Positions 49,669 to 61,800 of a stretch of DNA of 64,000 nt are shown in pieces (position 1 is the first letter of the stretch; each line of letters starts with the position of its first letter). The DNA is from Deinandra increscens subsp. villosa (taxonomy: Eukaryota; Streptophyta; Magnoliopsida; Asterales; Asteraceae). The position numbers and the translations under genes are program-made. Below the pieces are notes generated by a model that was given only the letters and a program-made list of their open reading frames with translations, made no database searches and was not told the origin of the DNA. The stretch is taken from NCBI GenBank assembly GCA_039602395.1, contig JBCNJP010000023.1:92458030-92522029 (forward strand), written 5' to 3'.

Positions 49669-51970
49669 ATGAGGTTTCTTGATCTTTGGTTAGTTGTAGC
49701 CATCACTTCTGGCTCTATAACCATTGCTGCAAATGCCAAAAAAGGTGGTTTATGGCTGAATGCCCATGCCACCTTCTATGGAGGTCATGATGCTTCTGGT
49801 ACAATGGGTAAGCAAATTCATGGATCATCACACCAATCTTCTTTCATGCATAAAACTTCAAGATTTTGAATCGTTTTCTAAGCCTAAAGTTTTCATATAT
49901 GTTTTTTGTGTTTCTTATTAGCTTGTATAACTATTAGTACATTTATCGCCATGAATTTAAGAAGCAGAGAAGCATACTTGGTTTATAAAGTAACAAACTT
50001 TATTCTTCATTTTTTTGTTTATAGAGCATAGGGCTCTTTGTTTCAAACCCAAAATTTAAGATTCAAATTCATGAAGCCCATAATAATGAGCCCAACAAAA
50101 TTTGTGGCTAAAAATCAAAACCGACCATAACCAAACCGATGGGTTACAAAAACCCAATAACCGAATGTATCGGTTTTGGTTTCACTTTCGGTTGGACCTA
50201 AAAACTGAACCGAACCGAGCCGTACACACCCCTACTGATAAGGAGGCACTGGAACCATGTCATGTTAAATCATTGAACTTGCATATATATATTTATTCGT
50301 GTCAAGATATCAACCCTAATCCAGACACTTAAAATCATGTAATAAGCGTGTTAAACGACAGATTTGCAGTCAAGTTATAAGCATGTAAAGAATAAATATC
50401 AACCCTAATCCAGAACACAACCCGTATAACCGACAGATTTGCAGTCAAGTTATAAGCGTGTTAAACGGGTTGACAGGTTGTAGTAAAAGCACTTATCATT
50501 AGAAAATAGACATTAAAGGGTTTTAAGGGCCGACCCGACCCAACCCGACCTGACCCGATGTGTTCTCACAGGTGGAGCATGTGGATATGGAAATCTATAT
50601 AGTCAAGGATACGGTACAACCACAGCTGCACTGAGTACTGCTCTTTTCAACAATGGTCTCACATGTGGAGCTTGTTTTGAAATCAAGTGCTTTAGTGATG
50701 CCCAATGGTGTCTCCCAGGATCCATAATTGTCACGGCTACAAACTTCTGCCCGCCCAACAACGCGCTCTCGAATAATGTCGGCGGGTGGTGTAATCCGCC
50801 ATTGCGACATTTTGATCTTGCCCAGCCAGTCTTTAAGCATATCGCTCAAGAGAAAGTTGGGATAATCCCTGTTAAATACAGAAGGTAACACAAGTTTTGT
50901 GCAATTTCAACCCGCTTACTTATAAACAAGTAAATTTAGCCAAACAGGTAAAATATAATCTTTGTAACCGAAACGGGTTAGTTATGAAAATCAAGAAATC
51001 GGAACATCACTTACCCGACCCATGCTCACCACTACCAATTAATACAAACAATTATCTATTTCAACCTATGTTTTCAAAAGCATTTTAGGCGCTCGTCTAG
51101 GCCCTATTTTAAAGGCAAGCCATGAAAAAACGCACTGAAAAGTAAAAAGCTATATGTGCAACTTATTTGGTAGAAGTCATTAGAGGTGGAGGATTTTTGT
51201 AGGAACTTATGTTAGAAAGTCGTAGGTTTTTTTCTTAAAAGCGATGTCTTTTTCTTTCTTTAAACTTATCTTTGATATGATTTTGATTTTTGAAATTGAC
51301 GATTAATTAGAGACCTAGATATACTCGGATCGCCTATTATATATTGACCCACGATTGCTCATTATTCTTCGCTATTTCTCTACTCAAAAGCTCAACAAGT
51401 CAAGAAATGGGTTAGTTTTATTATTTATTTTTCCTTTGACATTTCTTTTGAACCTTAGGTACTGCTTTGAAAATTTGGTATTGTTTTTGAACTACTAGTA
51501 TTCAATATATATATTTTATTTTATTTTATTTCTCTAAAGCGCCTTAACTGCACATTTCGCCTTTGACAACATAAGTTTCAACCTGATACAAACTCGCTCA
51601 TTTTTCCACCTCTAGTGTAACCATAGACAAAACTAACTTGTATTAATTGTTCGATTTCGACAGAGTTGCTTGCAAAAAGATCGGTGGAATAAGGTTCACA
51701 ATCAACGGACACTCCTATTTCAACCTGGTGCTCGTGACCAATGTAGGTCGAGCTGGCAATGTTATCTCTGTCTCCGTAAAGGGCTCTAAAAGCATGAAAT
51801 GGCAATCAATGTCACGCAATTGGGGTCAAAACTGGCAAAGTAACACTTACCTTAACGGTCAATCTCTGTCTTTTAAGGTTACGACAAGTGATGGCAGAAC
51901 GATTGTTTCTAGTAACGTTACACCTCCTAACTGGTCATTTGGTCAAACCTACACTGGAAGGCAGTTTTGA
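49669..51970 (+). CDS. EXPA: Alpha-expansin
   Basis: Three exons, 49669-49807, 50572-50884 and 51664-51970, with GT/AG borders give 252 residues. A signal peptide (LDLWLVVAITSGSITIAANA) is followed by the GH45-like domain: WLNAHATFYGGHDASGTMGG, ACGYGNLYSQGYG, TCGACFEIKC, VTATNFCPPN and the HFD motif (GGWCNPPLRHFDLAQPVF). The C-terminal CBM63-like domain has the expected tryptophans (MKWQSMSRNWGQNWQS) and ends FGQTYTGRQF. The WCNPP-type stretch before HFD marks the alpha (EXPA) group. Expansins loosen cellulose contacts in growing walls without hydrolysis. Both introns are at positions known in the family. The first contains a duplicated block (50308-50470). Confidence 0.95.
50308..50470. repeat. 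Imperfect duplication in expansin intron 1
   Basis: atatcaaccctaatccaga and gacagatttgcagtcaagtt plus ataagcgtgttaaac occur twice about 90 bp apart. Confidence 0.7.
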
Positions 51971-52795
51971 TTTATCTGACTCAAACCTCCTAACTAAAGA
52001 TTTCCAACAGATTTTATTGTTGCAACTTTGTAATATAGTGTGAATTTGTGATCAGGATCCAATTCGAGGGGTGCTTTTTGAACGGTCCAGATTGGATGTC
52101 TGAACTAATGTTTAAGATTTTAAAGATTGTTAGAACTTAGAAATATGGTTGGTTTCCTGTTAGACAGGCCAACAAGGGTTGGTAACTATGTATTGTAACC
52201 ATACTTAATTGCTCAAATTGAGGTTTGAGCAATTATAGCATTTGAGGTTTTAAAGATTACTCTCTATGAGTTTAAATTTATAAAGATTGTAAGTTATTGT
52301 TTGATGATAATAAGTTCACATTTTCAGCTCAGAATCATATATTCATGTTCATGATAAATAATAATTTCAGTTTATGTTAAAATAGAATAAATACAAGTTT
52401 AGATACATTACCATAATCAAGATTCAATTGAACTCCAATCTACACTATAGATGAAACAAATAGAACAAACTATATGGGAGTTGCAAATTAAAAGGTCTTA
52501 TTTTGATTAATTATTTTACTTTGTAAATCCTTAAATGATGTTCAATATTCATAAATAGTTATTAAGTTGTGATACAATTAGAATCTCATTACAAATCCAA
52601 TGAGCCAATTCTATGTGTTCCTCTTATTGTCAAACATCAAATATCCAATTATAAGAAACAACATATACCTGCTATGTATGTGTTGTGTTTTCATTTGTGT
52701 CCCAAACATCCAACATTTGTACATGTAGTCCCGAGTCCGGACTAGCTGCAATACATGGCATCATATTTGTATCCATGGTAACGAATGCGGTTTAA
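51971..52795. other. Expansin 3' flank; no gene
   Basis: AT-rich. It contains the expansin 3' UTR and the 3' UTR of the minus-strand gene that ends at 52796. Confidence 0.4.
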
Positions 52796-55227
52796 CTATA
52801 GAGGGGAGGAAGTCCGGGATTTGCTGATGTCATCATCCTGAGACCGTGGTACAGATAATGACGGGGGAGAGGCTACTGCATGATAAGATGATGACGCAAG
52901 TTGAGCAAATGCCGGAATTGCACCACCTACAAAATTTCATTTGATGATCAAGTCAAAGACAACAAAAACTATGAAAAGGTAATTTTTGGCAAAACGGGTG
53001 AGGGGTTACAACGGGTTTTGATCAAAATGGTCCTCGGGTTGAAACAAGTTGTTTTTAGAAAGAAAGAAAAAAGTATGAAAATGGATTCACCCGCTGTATT
53101 TGTTTTTAAGGCGACTAGTTGTGTGCAACAGCAGTGAGGGGTTTTGTTTTGAAATAAATTATATGATATGAAATAAAATTAGTTGATACAAAAAGGGCCA
53201 TAGAAAATAATGTTTGAATGTGCTAAGGCTTATGCATATCTATCAATGTAATTTGTAAGGAACTAACCTGTCAGTCCTGCACAAGCTGATGAGAAAACTA
53301 TCACAGGTGGGGCCTGCATTGAATTTTCAGCATCATGAAGAAATTAATTGAAGATAAACATTAATATAACTATAAAAGATAACCACAGATAACAAAGTTC
53401 AAAGGTTTTGGGCCAGAAAGTAATAGTGAAAAAAATCAACAAACAAAAATATTATACATGGAAAAAGATCTGTATGTATTAATAAAAAATGGATAGTAGT
53501 GGCAATTTCAACCCGTTTACTTATAAGTTATAAAGAGTTAGATTTGGATTACCTTTTATCTTTAATGGGTCAAATGGGTATCATAAAGAACTAAAGATGT
53601 CAAATAAACAAAATGATGGGTGAAAGGTAAACAGTTCAAAGGGGTTAAAAAATTCCCTAAGTGTATTTCCAAAGGATACAATCTTGTAACTCACTTAATC
53701 AAAAAAAACAAAAAAAACAGTTTATTATGGTAACAATATAGTGTTTGCAATCATTTGACACAAATTATTTACAAAAAAATAAAATACTGAACTAAATGTT
53801 TCAGGTCAACCTTAATCCGAGATGCATTGACTATTGATCAGTTGCTCAATCAGTGGCCAATATGTCCAACCCATCCATTTTACCACCTCTAATATTAGGG
53901 AATGTACTTTGTCCTTATAGGTTAGAATGTTAGATATTACAAGCTCATACTTTTTAGATTTAGACAAAAACTAAATGGGGAATATTAACCAAACTGTGGA
54001 AAAAAAGAAGCTTACACCAATAAGGAAATGCAACCACATAGGACCTTTCACCCGCCTTTGAACAACCGGCATCACTACAACAAGGAAAACAAAAGAATGA
54101 TATAACAAATGATGAGAATAGTGTTTAATCTGTCAAAAATGTACTTCTCGAAATTTCGATTTTAATTTCCACGCAGAACAGGTACACAAGTCTTGCTAAA
54201 TGAATTAGTTTATAAAATGCAAAAGGAAGCAAAAGTGAAGACAAATGCATGAGGGAGAAACAAAATACTAAACTAGCTAATCAGGTTACAATTAAAAAAA
54301 AAATTGATGAAGAAGAGTAGAAACTAAATTACTAATTAATACAGCTGCCTATACCTAAATTGAAGCCATAGAATGCACTTGACACACCACCAACAGCAGA
54401 ACCAATCTGAATTGTGAGCAAGAGATATGAAAATAAGAACATATGATAATTGGCATGTTCCAGTTAAATTATATGCAAAAAAAGAATAAATAAATAAATA
54501 AAATAAAATTAAAAAAAATCTCAATTAAAATAAAAACCACAATTGAGTACATTTGTGTGTTAAAAGGTGCCCAATGGAACCTTGGTGTGTTAAATGGTAT
54601 CCCCTCCCCCTATGGGACGAGGGTTTGAGTCCTGATGTGGGCCGCAGAGTAGAATTAGGACTTAGGAGTAGATTAGATGAGATTGTGAGTTGCCCTTCAA
54701 AGAAGAGCAAAAGTACGTGTGCCAAAAACGGAAAACTTGGTATGTATATTCTAATATAAAAGATCATAAAAGATCGATTACTTCTTTTTTAAGAAGGGAG
54801 CAAAAGAAAGAAAAGCAGTTACCATTGAAAAACTATCTCGAATAAGAGGTCCAACTGTCCAAGCACTGGTTTCCTGCCATCAAAAATTAGCATATAGTAA
54901 TGTGTGAAAAAAGGAAAGACAAACAAAAACTGTAATGTTTATGATTTTCACATTTTTTTGCCTACATCTATGATCACATTTAGAACTCATGTATATTGTG
55001 AATATAATACCACTTGAGAAAAAGATCAGTGTGATTACTGATTCCTTTTACAATATGAATTCCAAACTGCTAATAACAATCGATGTGTAACGAATCAATC
55101 TAGACCTGCAAATTCTAAAAATCCTACAAAAACCAATTGAGCCAACTTTTGAAGTTACCATTTCCTTGGTGAGAGGACCTGCACAGTGTCTGCATCTCAA
55201 ACAGCTTTTAGGATCTGAATCCTGCAT
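52796..55227 (-). CDS. Small conserved plant membrane-type protein, six exons
   Basis: No single long frame marks this gene; I assembled it from short minus-strand exons with matching phases: 55159-55227, 54823-54873, 54355-54406, 54016-54074, 53268-53313 and 52796-52926, giving 135 residues. The product reads MQDSDPKSCLRCRHCAGPL, ETSAWTVGPLIRDSFSM, IGSAVGGVSSAFYGFN, VMPVVQRRVKGPMWLHFLIG, APPVIVFSSACAGLTGG and an SP-rich tail ending TSSPL. A CxxCxxC-like cysteine cluster near the N-terminus is followed by two or three hydrophobic or glycine-rich segments that could span a membrane. It reads like a conserved plant protein of unknown function, but I cannot name it. A non-coding 5' exon probably lies at about 56595-56690 (gttgtcgccgaagatttt-type leader with a donor). 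The long first intron holds two MULE MITEs. Confidence 0.75.
54571..54705 (+). mobile_element. SINE copy in an intron
   Basis: Shares ttggtgtgttaaatggt, gggtttgagtcctg and gtagaattagg...agtagattagatg with the SINE at 41204-41350, ending ttgcccttcaaagaa. It lies in an intron of the 52796-55227 gene, antisense to it. Confidence 0.65.
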
Positions 55228-55427
55228 CTATTCTTCGTGATATATAGTAATTCTTTTTTCAGGATTCTAAACACCAATCAGAAAATAAAAACGACATCAG
55301 ATGCAGGTTGGAACAAAATATAACAAATCAAAATCTCACAGTAAATTGTAAACCATTTTGCCTATCTTGATCTTATATGGTAGTTGAATGTCATATGCCT
55401 CATGTGAAATTTAGAGCAATAAACAAA

Positions 55428-55897
55428 GGGAAAATCACATAAATGACCTTGTGGACCATAAATTTTAACAAAATGACCATAAAAATCTTGTCTTCTCACC
55501 AAAGCCATTGACTAAGTCGGACCAATCACGGCATGCCATGTAAGCACCGCCGACAAAGTTTGCCGGCCACGTGTCCACTTTCCAGTCATCGGATATTTTA
55601 TGATCCCACATTTCAATGAATCAACAATCGCCACGTGTCCCAAAAGGCTAAAAAGCTTTGGCCGTTGGCAAACTTTGCCGCCTTATCCTTTTTAGCCTTC
55701 TGGAACACGTAGATCTGATTAGATGATGTGTGGGCCTTAGGAATATTCAATGATTGGGAGGTTGGCCACCTGGCCGTCGCCGGTGACATGGCTGAACCTT
55801 ATTGGTTCGTTTAGTCAATGGTCATTTGGAGAAGCACAATTTCGGTGGTAATTTTGGTAAAATTGTGGGTCAAATGGGTCAAATTGGTGATTTTCCC
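55428..55897. mobile_element. MULE-type MITE, perfect 9-bp TSD
   Basis: ataaacaaa flanks both ends (55419-55427 and 55898-55906). Inverted ends gggaaaatcac and gtgattttccc. The GC-richer middle has inverted arms around tttgccggccacgtgtcc and ccaaaaggctaaaaag. Confidence 0.85.
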
Positions 55898-55924
55898 ATA
55901 AACAAAGAAACATGAAAATTTAAA

Positions 55925-56229
55925 GGAAATTGGATTTTATTAATCCAAGTTATTATTAGTTGGCTGATATTAATTCCAATTAAGAAATTGGCCTACATTA
56001 ATCCCAATTATCATAGTGTTGGAATTTGTTGGTCCTCCGTTAGTTTTTGTTAACTCCGTTAGATTTTGGTGATGCCACGTCAGCAAAATACTAACGGAGT
56101 TAAACAAAAACTAACGGCGGTCCAATGAATTCCAACACCATGATAATTGGGATTAATGTAAGTCAATTTCTTACTTGGGATTAATATAGGCCAACTATTA
56201 ATAACTTGGATTAATAAAATCAATTTTCC
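55925..56229. mobile_element. MULE-type MITE, perfect 9-bp TSD
   Basis: aaatttaaa flanks both ends (55916-55924 and 56230-56238). It is palindromic with ends ggaaattggattttatta and its inverse; same family as 48335-48642, with which it shares the gatgccacgtcagcaaaat core. Only 27 bp separate it from the MITE at 55428-55897. Confidence 0.9.
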
Positions 56230-56238
56230 AAATTTAAA

Positions 56239-58124
56239 TACACATGAACAATTAGAGGATTTAAACCTTTATATGATAATTAAATCAATAATTGGTTCGA
56301 TAATTAGCATTAGTGAGTGAAAACAATGAGATTAATGAACTGTGCACGAGTTTATTGGCAAAAATTATAACAACATATAACAATCAAATTCAAACTAACA
56401 AGAAGAGGATCAAAACTGTCACTATTGTGAGTGAAACACACGTATGAAACTGTATCAAAACCCTAGAAAGGTCCATAGAATCTGCAATTTGATCATACGG
56501 TTAAACGTTTTTATTCGATGAAACCCTATAAGTATTAGAAAGTATGTAACGATTGAATTAAAATAAGATGATTTACAGACCATAGAACTCACCACCGGAT
56601 TCACCTCTCCGTTTGTCGCCGAAGATTTTGCAGAGACTTCAACGTTAATTTTGGAATTGTTTGGAAACGAGAAGCTCTATGTTAAATTCTTAGCATGCAA
56701 CTTTTGTTGCATTTAAGTGTAATGGATTTGATTTTGACCAATTTATACTATGATGGGTTTGCAGGTGCGCCTTTTTACACTAGTATCATTGATGTTATAA
56801 TTCTAAGAATCTCTTTTGAGGTAGGCAGCACTGCATGCACTTCAAAAAGAGCGGGATCTAAGGGGTGGCAGTTTTTTATGAGGTCTAAAAGGCGATAATC
56901 CTTGGCAAAGTCCCAAATGCAGAGCCTCTTGCTGGGATGATAAATTTGCTTTATAGAAAATCAGGGACGCCTTCGAGATTTCGGGTGCTCGGTACGAGTT
57001 TAAAAAATATGCCCTTATATATAAATTTTTTTTATAAATCGACGATAATTGTTTTAAAAGTATGTTTCATCCCTTATCATTTATTGGATTTGTGAATGTT
57101 TTCATATAATTTCCCATTTAATTACTTTAAATATGAGATCGAACTTAAAAAGGTAAAATTAAATATAAAATAACATATGATATATAAAGAATACTTTTTT
57201 TTCTTATGTCTCATCCAGAACATATGCTCTGTGCGGTCGCCCACCATGCACACCCTCAAAGACACCCCTGTAAAAAATGCATCAGAAAGGTGTTTGGACA
57301 GATAACTGACTTATTGATTTCGGAAGGACCAAATATGTAATTATTGCATTTTTGTTTAAAATTCGAATCAAATAACTGTTGATATGCTCCTTCCTGACAT
57401 TCATCAATCTGGTTCAATTTTCATCACAAACATCAGTTCTTTGGTTTCTTGATTCAAAATTTAGATCGTATCCGTTTGAATACTCGAGTGAAACATCGAA
57501 ATATTCAATCTGAAAGTGTTTCATGCTTTTCAGATTATTCAAGTGTTAAAAAACTTTTAACAAAAGACTGAACATCCCTATTGAAGAATGACAAGTGAGA
57601 AATCTGCAAAGGAGATGACTGGTTATGAAACAATACAATGAATACAATGAACTGTTGAGAATCGAAAAGTAAATTAGTCTACTTCCAACCTTGAAGTTTT
57701 AGAATTTATATTAATAAACATTATTTCTATAACTTGTAGCCCAAATGATAAGTAAGTCTCCACAAACTCGATAGATATCACAAAAAAAAGGTCTTTTTTC
57801 TTTAAGACAAGTAAAACAATGAAATAAAAATACTGATATAAAACCCATATACAAATCCCAGCAGCTCTACTAGCCTCCATTTCACTATACCTGTTGATTT
57901 TCTTTCATTCATAGATAGGTTCACTATCCGCCTCATTCCTGCATAACGCTCCCAATTTTATATTCAAAAACACACAAACTTGATACGTTCTTCACAAGCG
58001 TCCCCGAAAGCTGCAAGTTTGTGGGCGTAGGGGTCTCATGGGGCCCGGTCCATTGTGTCCTTAACTTGGCCCCCAAGTATCCGCTTTTTGGCATCAATAT
58101 CATATTAAGGTGGGATGAATGAAA
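56239..58124. other. Spacer between the two minus-strand genes; leader exon likely
   Basis: 56595-56690 is likely the non-coding first exon and promoter-proximal part of the 52796 gene. 57660-58124 is presumably the COG1 3' flank. No further gene is visible; frames at 56695-56898 and 57674-57880 have no domain. Confidence 0.4.
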
Positions 58125-58841
58125 TTAGTAATCTGATCTTGTGGCTGTAAACTGCGAAAGAAGACCAGCCGCTTGAGCAGGTAAAATGTCACCAAATCTG
58201 CCCACTTGACCTTCTGTTAGCATGGATCCCAGTTTCATAGTGCTTTCCCCAAACCTACTGCCAACCTGGCATTTTAACAAGAAATCGGTTTTCAACGTCC
58301 TGCCAAACTGTTGCTCGAATCTAGCATTGAAGTTTATGGAAGAAGGAAATCGAAACAGCTTCCACACAAATGAGAGCTTTCACATTTTATTTATAGAAAG
58401 TTGTTACAAGGCCTCAGTTGGCACTTTTAACCCGTTTACTTATAAATGGGTCCATGGGTCGATACATGTTATGTTTTATCTCAAACATATAAACATGAAA
58501 AACCAACTAAAGTGGTAGAAGGTCACACAAAGTGAATTTTTAATTCATAAATCTCCCTAAAGTATAATATCATAGAAACCCAATATAGTTTTTTATTTAT
58601 AACGAAAAATTTCCTCAACCTAATTTTGTAAAAAATACATGCAAAAGTCAATGAACTAATTTTGTATATTAAAAGACTCTAAACTTGTATAAAATGCACG
58701 TGCTTTTGAATTTTCTTAAGATAATGACTTGTTAACTCTTAAATTGGTCAAAATAAGATGGTAGAAATCCTTTTTTATAACATGTCGAATGTCACCTTAT
58801 CAAATTTTGACCAATTTAAGAGTTAACATATCATTATATTA

Positions 58842-58873
<32 letters not shown>

Positions 58874-61800
58874 ACACAAGTACGGGCAATTTAGACAACT
58901 TTATGGACTTTCACATAGAAAAATTAGTTTAGTGACTTTTGAGTCTACTTTTTAGAAGTTGAGAGACTTTACTAACCCAAAATTAGGTCGGGGGACTATT
59001 GAATGAAAAATAAGGAAGTATATTGGTTTTTTATGGTAATTGGTATTAAGCCTTAAAATGATTTTTTGTTTTAGACACAAGTACATCAACCCAACGTAAC
59101 CCAACCCATAAAAAATGACCCGTTATGACCTGTTATCCAACCCGCCCATTTAGCCACCTTAGTTACATTTTTGTTGGCACGCCGCCAATTTTTTTTTTCA
59201 CTCGCTGGTATACTATAATAATTGTTTGTATATATAAATGCTATTGTATTTAACGAGTATCATTTGTAGCTACTACTCCATCTTCCCATGAAACATTATA
59301 GAAAACAGAGCATGAATATTAATTATTAAATGAGTTCTAACCTGCATAAAAGATTTCAAGAAAGGTGATGCGACTCCTAAACTTGCATTATCATCCGTAT
59401 CAATATTGTGGGAGAACTCCTCTTGGGTATAATTTCTCCAGGAATTCCTTGAAGAAACATCATTTATGGATGTTGATATAGGGGACTTATTTGCGCCCTT
59501 TGCAGATAATACAGGAGCACTGCGCACCGAAATTCAAGATCAATAAGCGAACTAGAAGAGCAGCACATAAAAGTTAGAAACAATAAAAAAGAATGTAAGA
59601 TGAACCTGATGGGAAGGTATTTAAAACGAGGAACCGTAGAGCATCTCATTATATTTGATTCAGAATTTGAAGGCAATTTTTGCATAGTATCTGTGTACAA
59701 CCGATGAAGCTGCACAAAGAAACCAAAAAGGACAGCATGGCGCAAGTAAGACTGTTTCTCATTCTCCATCAAGTATGGCTCGTACCTACACACAGAAAAA
59801 AATCATTATAAACAATGACCAAATTATATTTGAAATTGAGAATTAAAGACGGAAATCATAAATATGTCCCAGATGTTATCAATTAGAGGTCGTGTTTCAA
59901 GACATTTTAAAGAGGTCATTCACGTTATATATAATATATATAACTGGTCATGATAAAATCAAAATATTAGGTTAAAAATAGGACAGGTAACCAAAAGTCG
60001 TCCAAAGTGTATGTTAATGCATAAAACCTCGTATATCATTTTATTTAAGAAAATTTATCGTTACTGAAATGATATAATTTTTGTATTCATACACTAATCA
60101 TTTATAAAAATGAAATTATGGACAGAAAGTGTTTTCATTCTGCCAACCAGCCTGAATTCTACCTCTCGTACTAAATTAACCAAAAGCTGAACCACAAACT
60201 ACAACTAATAAATTTTATGCAAAAAAGAGGTAACTGAAAGGCGTACGTGAGCCAGTCTATAGGATCTAGCTTCTGTGAGAGACGATCCACCAATCCATCA
60301 AGGCGGTCTGTCATAGCTGATTTTGCTTGTGGAACATCTTGTTTCCGTCTGTAAACCGTTTTTATCTTTGATGTTTTTGAGAGTTCCTCATTTCCACTTA
60401 AATCACCACAGGATAAAATGTCTGCGGCAAATCTTAGATCCAATAAGATTTGCAGAACTCCTTTTTCAGACATATTGTTTGAACTAACCTTGTCATTCAA
60501 AAGGAAATCCACATAAATATCAATCACCTACATCACCATAAAAAAACATTAATACCTCAGGGTTGCTTGAAATAGAGGGGTAACAGGTCAAAGCGGCGGT
60601 AATTTTTGATGTCTCCAGACAGGGTTGGATTGAGCGGATAATCTTTTTGTCCAAATCATTTTACCTTATTGTAAATAGTTAGTTCCATATATACTTAAAA
60701 AGTTTATATTATTCCAATAATAATTTAACATTTTGAAAAAAAATTGATTTATGAGGCTTTCTGCATCAACAACAAAAATGAATTCTTAGCAAATAGAAAT
60801 ACCTTTTCTAATAATCTTGAAGCAAAATTTTGCAGAATAGGCTTGTCAAGTACATGACCCCCAACTCTGTGAATTTCTTCACAAGCTTGATACAAATATG
60901 AGGTGACATATAATGAAGGCATGGAAGGAAGTGAGATTTTCATCTCTGATGGATGTTCAGCAGAATCCTCTTGTTTAACTATTGTGTCTTCCCAGCCCTG
61001 TTCATATACAAAAGCAATACAGATTTTAGCAATTAAAACAAAACTATAAAATGCTTATGCTATAAAAACACTGAAGGAGAGGATTCCCATTGCTTATAGT
61101 CACTAATAAAATATGGTTGCAAAGTAAAGGATAAGAAAAAACATACTTTGTTGCAAAATAGTATCTTTTTTTCATTTTGAAATGTGACAAAGAAGTGTCA
61201 CCTTCCCAAATTAGACTATAACTTACACTTCTACCAATATTTATTTACTCATAATCCATGTAATGGAATTTAAAAAGGACAAAGACAGGGACATTTAAGA
61301 AAGAAGAAAGGAATGGGAACATTTGAAAAGGTAGATGGATTTTTATAAAATATAAAGTTCATTTACGATGCTAGCATTTTGGTTCTCCAATTTAAGAAGA
61401 CCATAAGAAATGAAAATAGTCGAAAACCTAGAGTATGACTCGAAATAGAAGTGAGAAACATATAGCAATTGAATTACATAATCTTCCACTTGTAGAATAT
61501 GGTAACATTAATAATGTATAAATTTGGTCCAGGACCTGGACTCCAACATAACATCATATGTGCCTTTTAGTAAGCTCAATGTATTATCTGTAATGTGGCA
61601 AGTTAATAAGTTACCCATACCCGAAAATAGTTCCTTGGTATATAAACTTACAAGCCTGAGTTCCAATGTTCAATATATAAATGTACTCTGTTTGAATGGG
61701 GTACCATATAGATCAATACTATGTGGAATAGATTTGTGCTTAACTTTTATGCAGTGATTATAATAGTTAGAAGTGGTTCCAAACAGAGACTGCATTGGTT

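Noticed and set aside
57674..57880. 68-codon minus frame downstream of COG1
   Set aside because: AT-rich spacer; no domain and no splice link to COG1.
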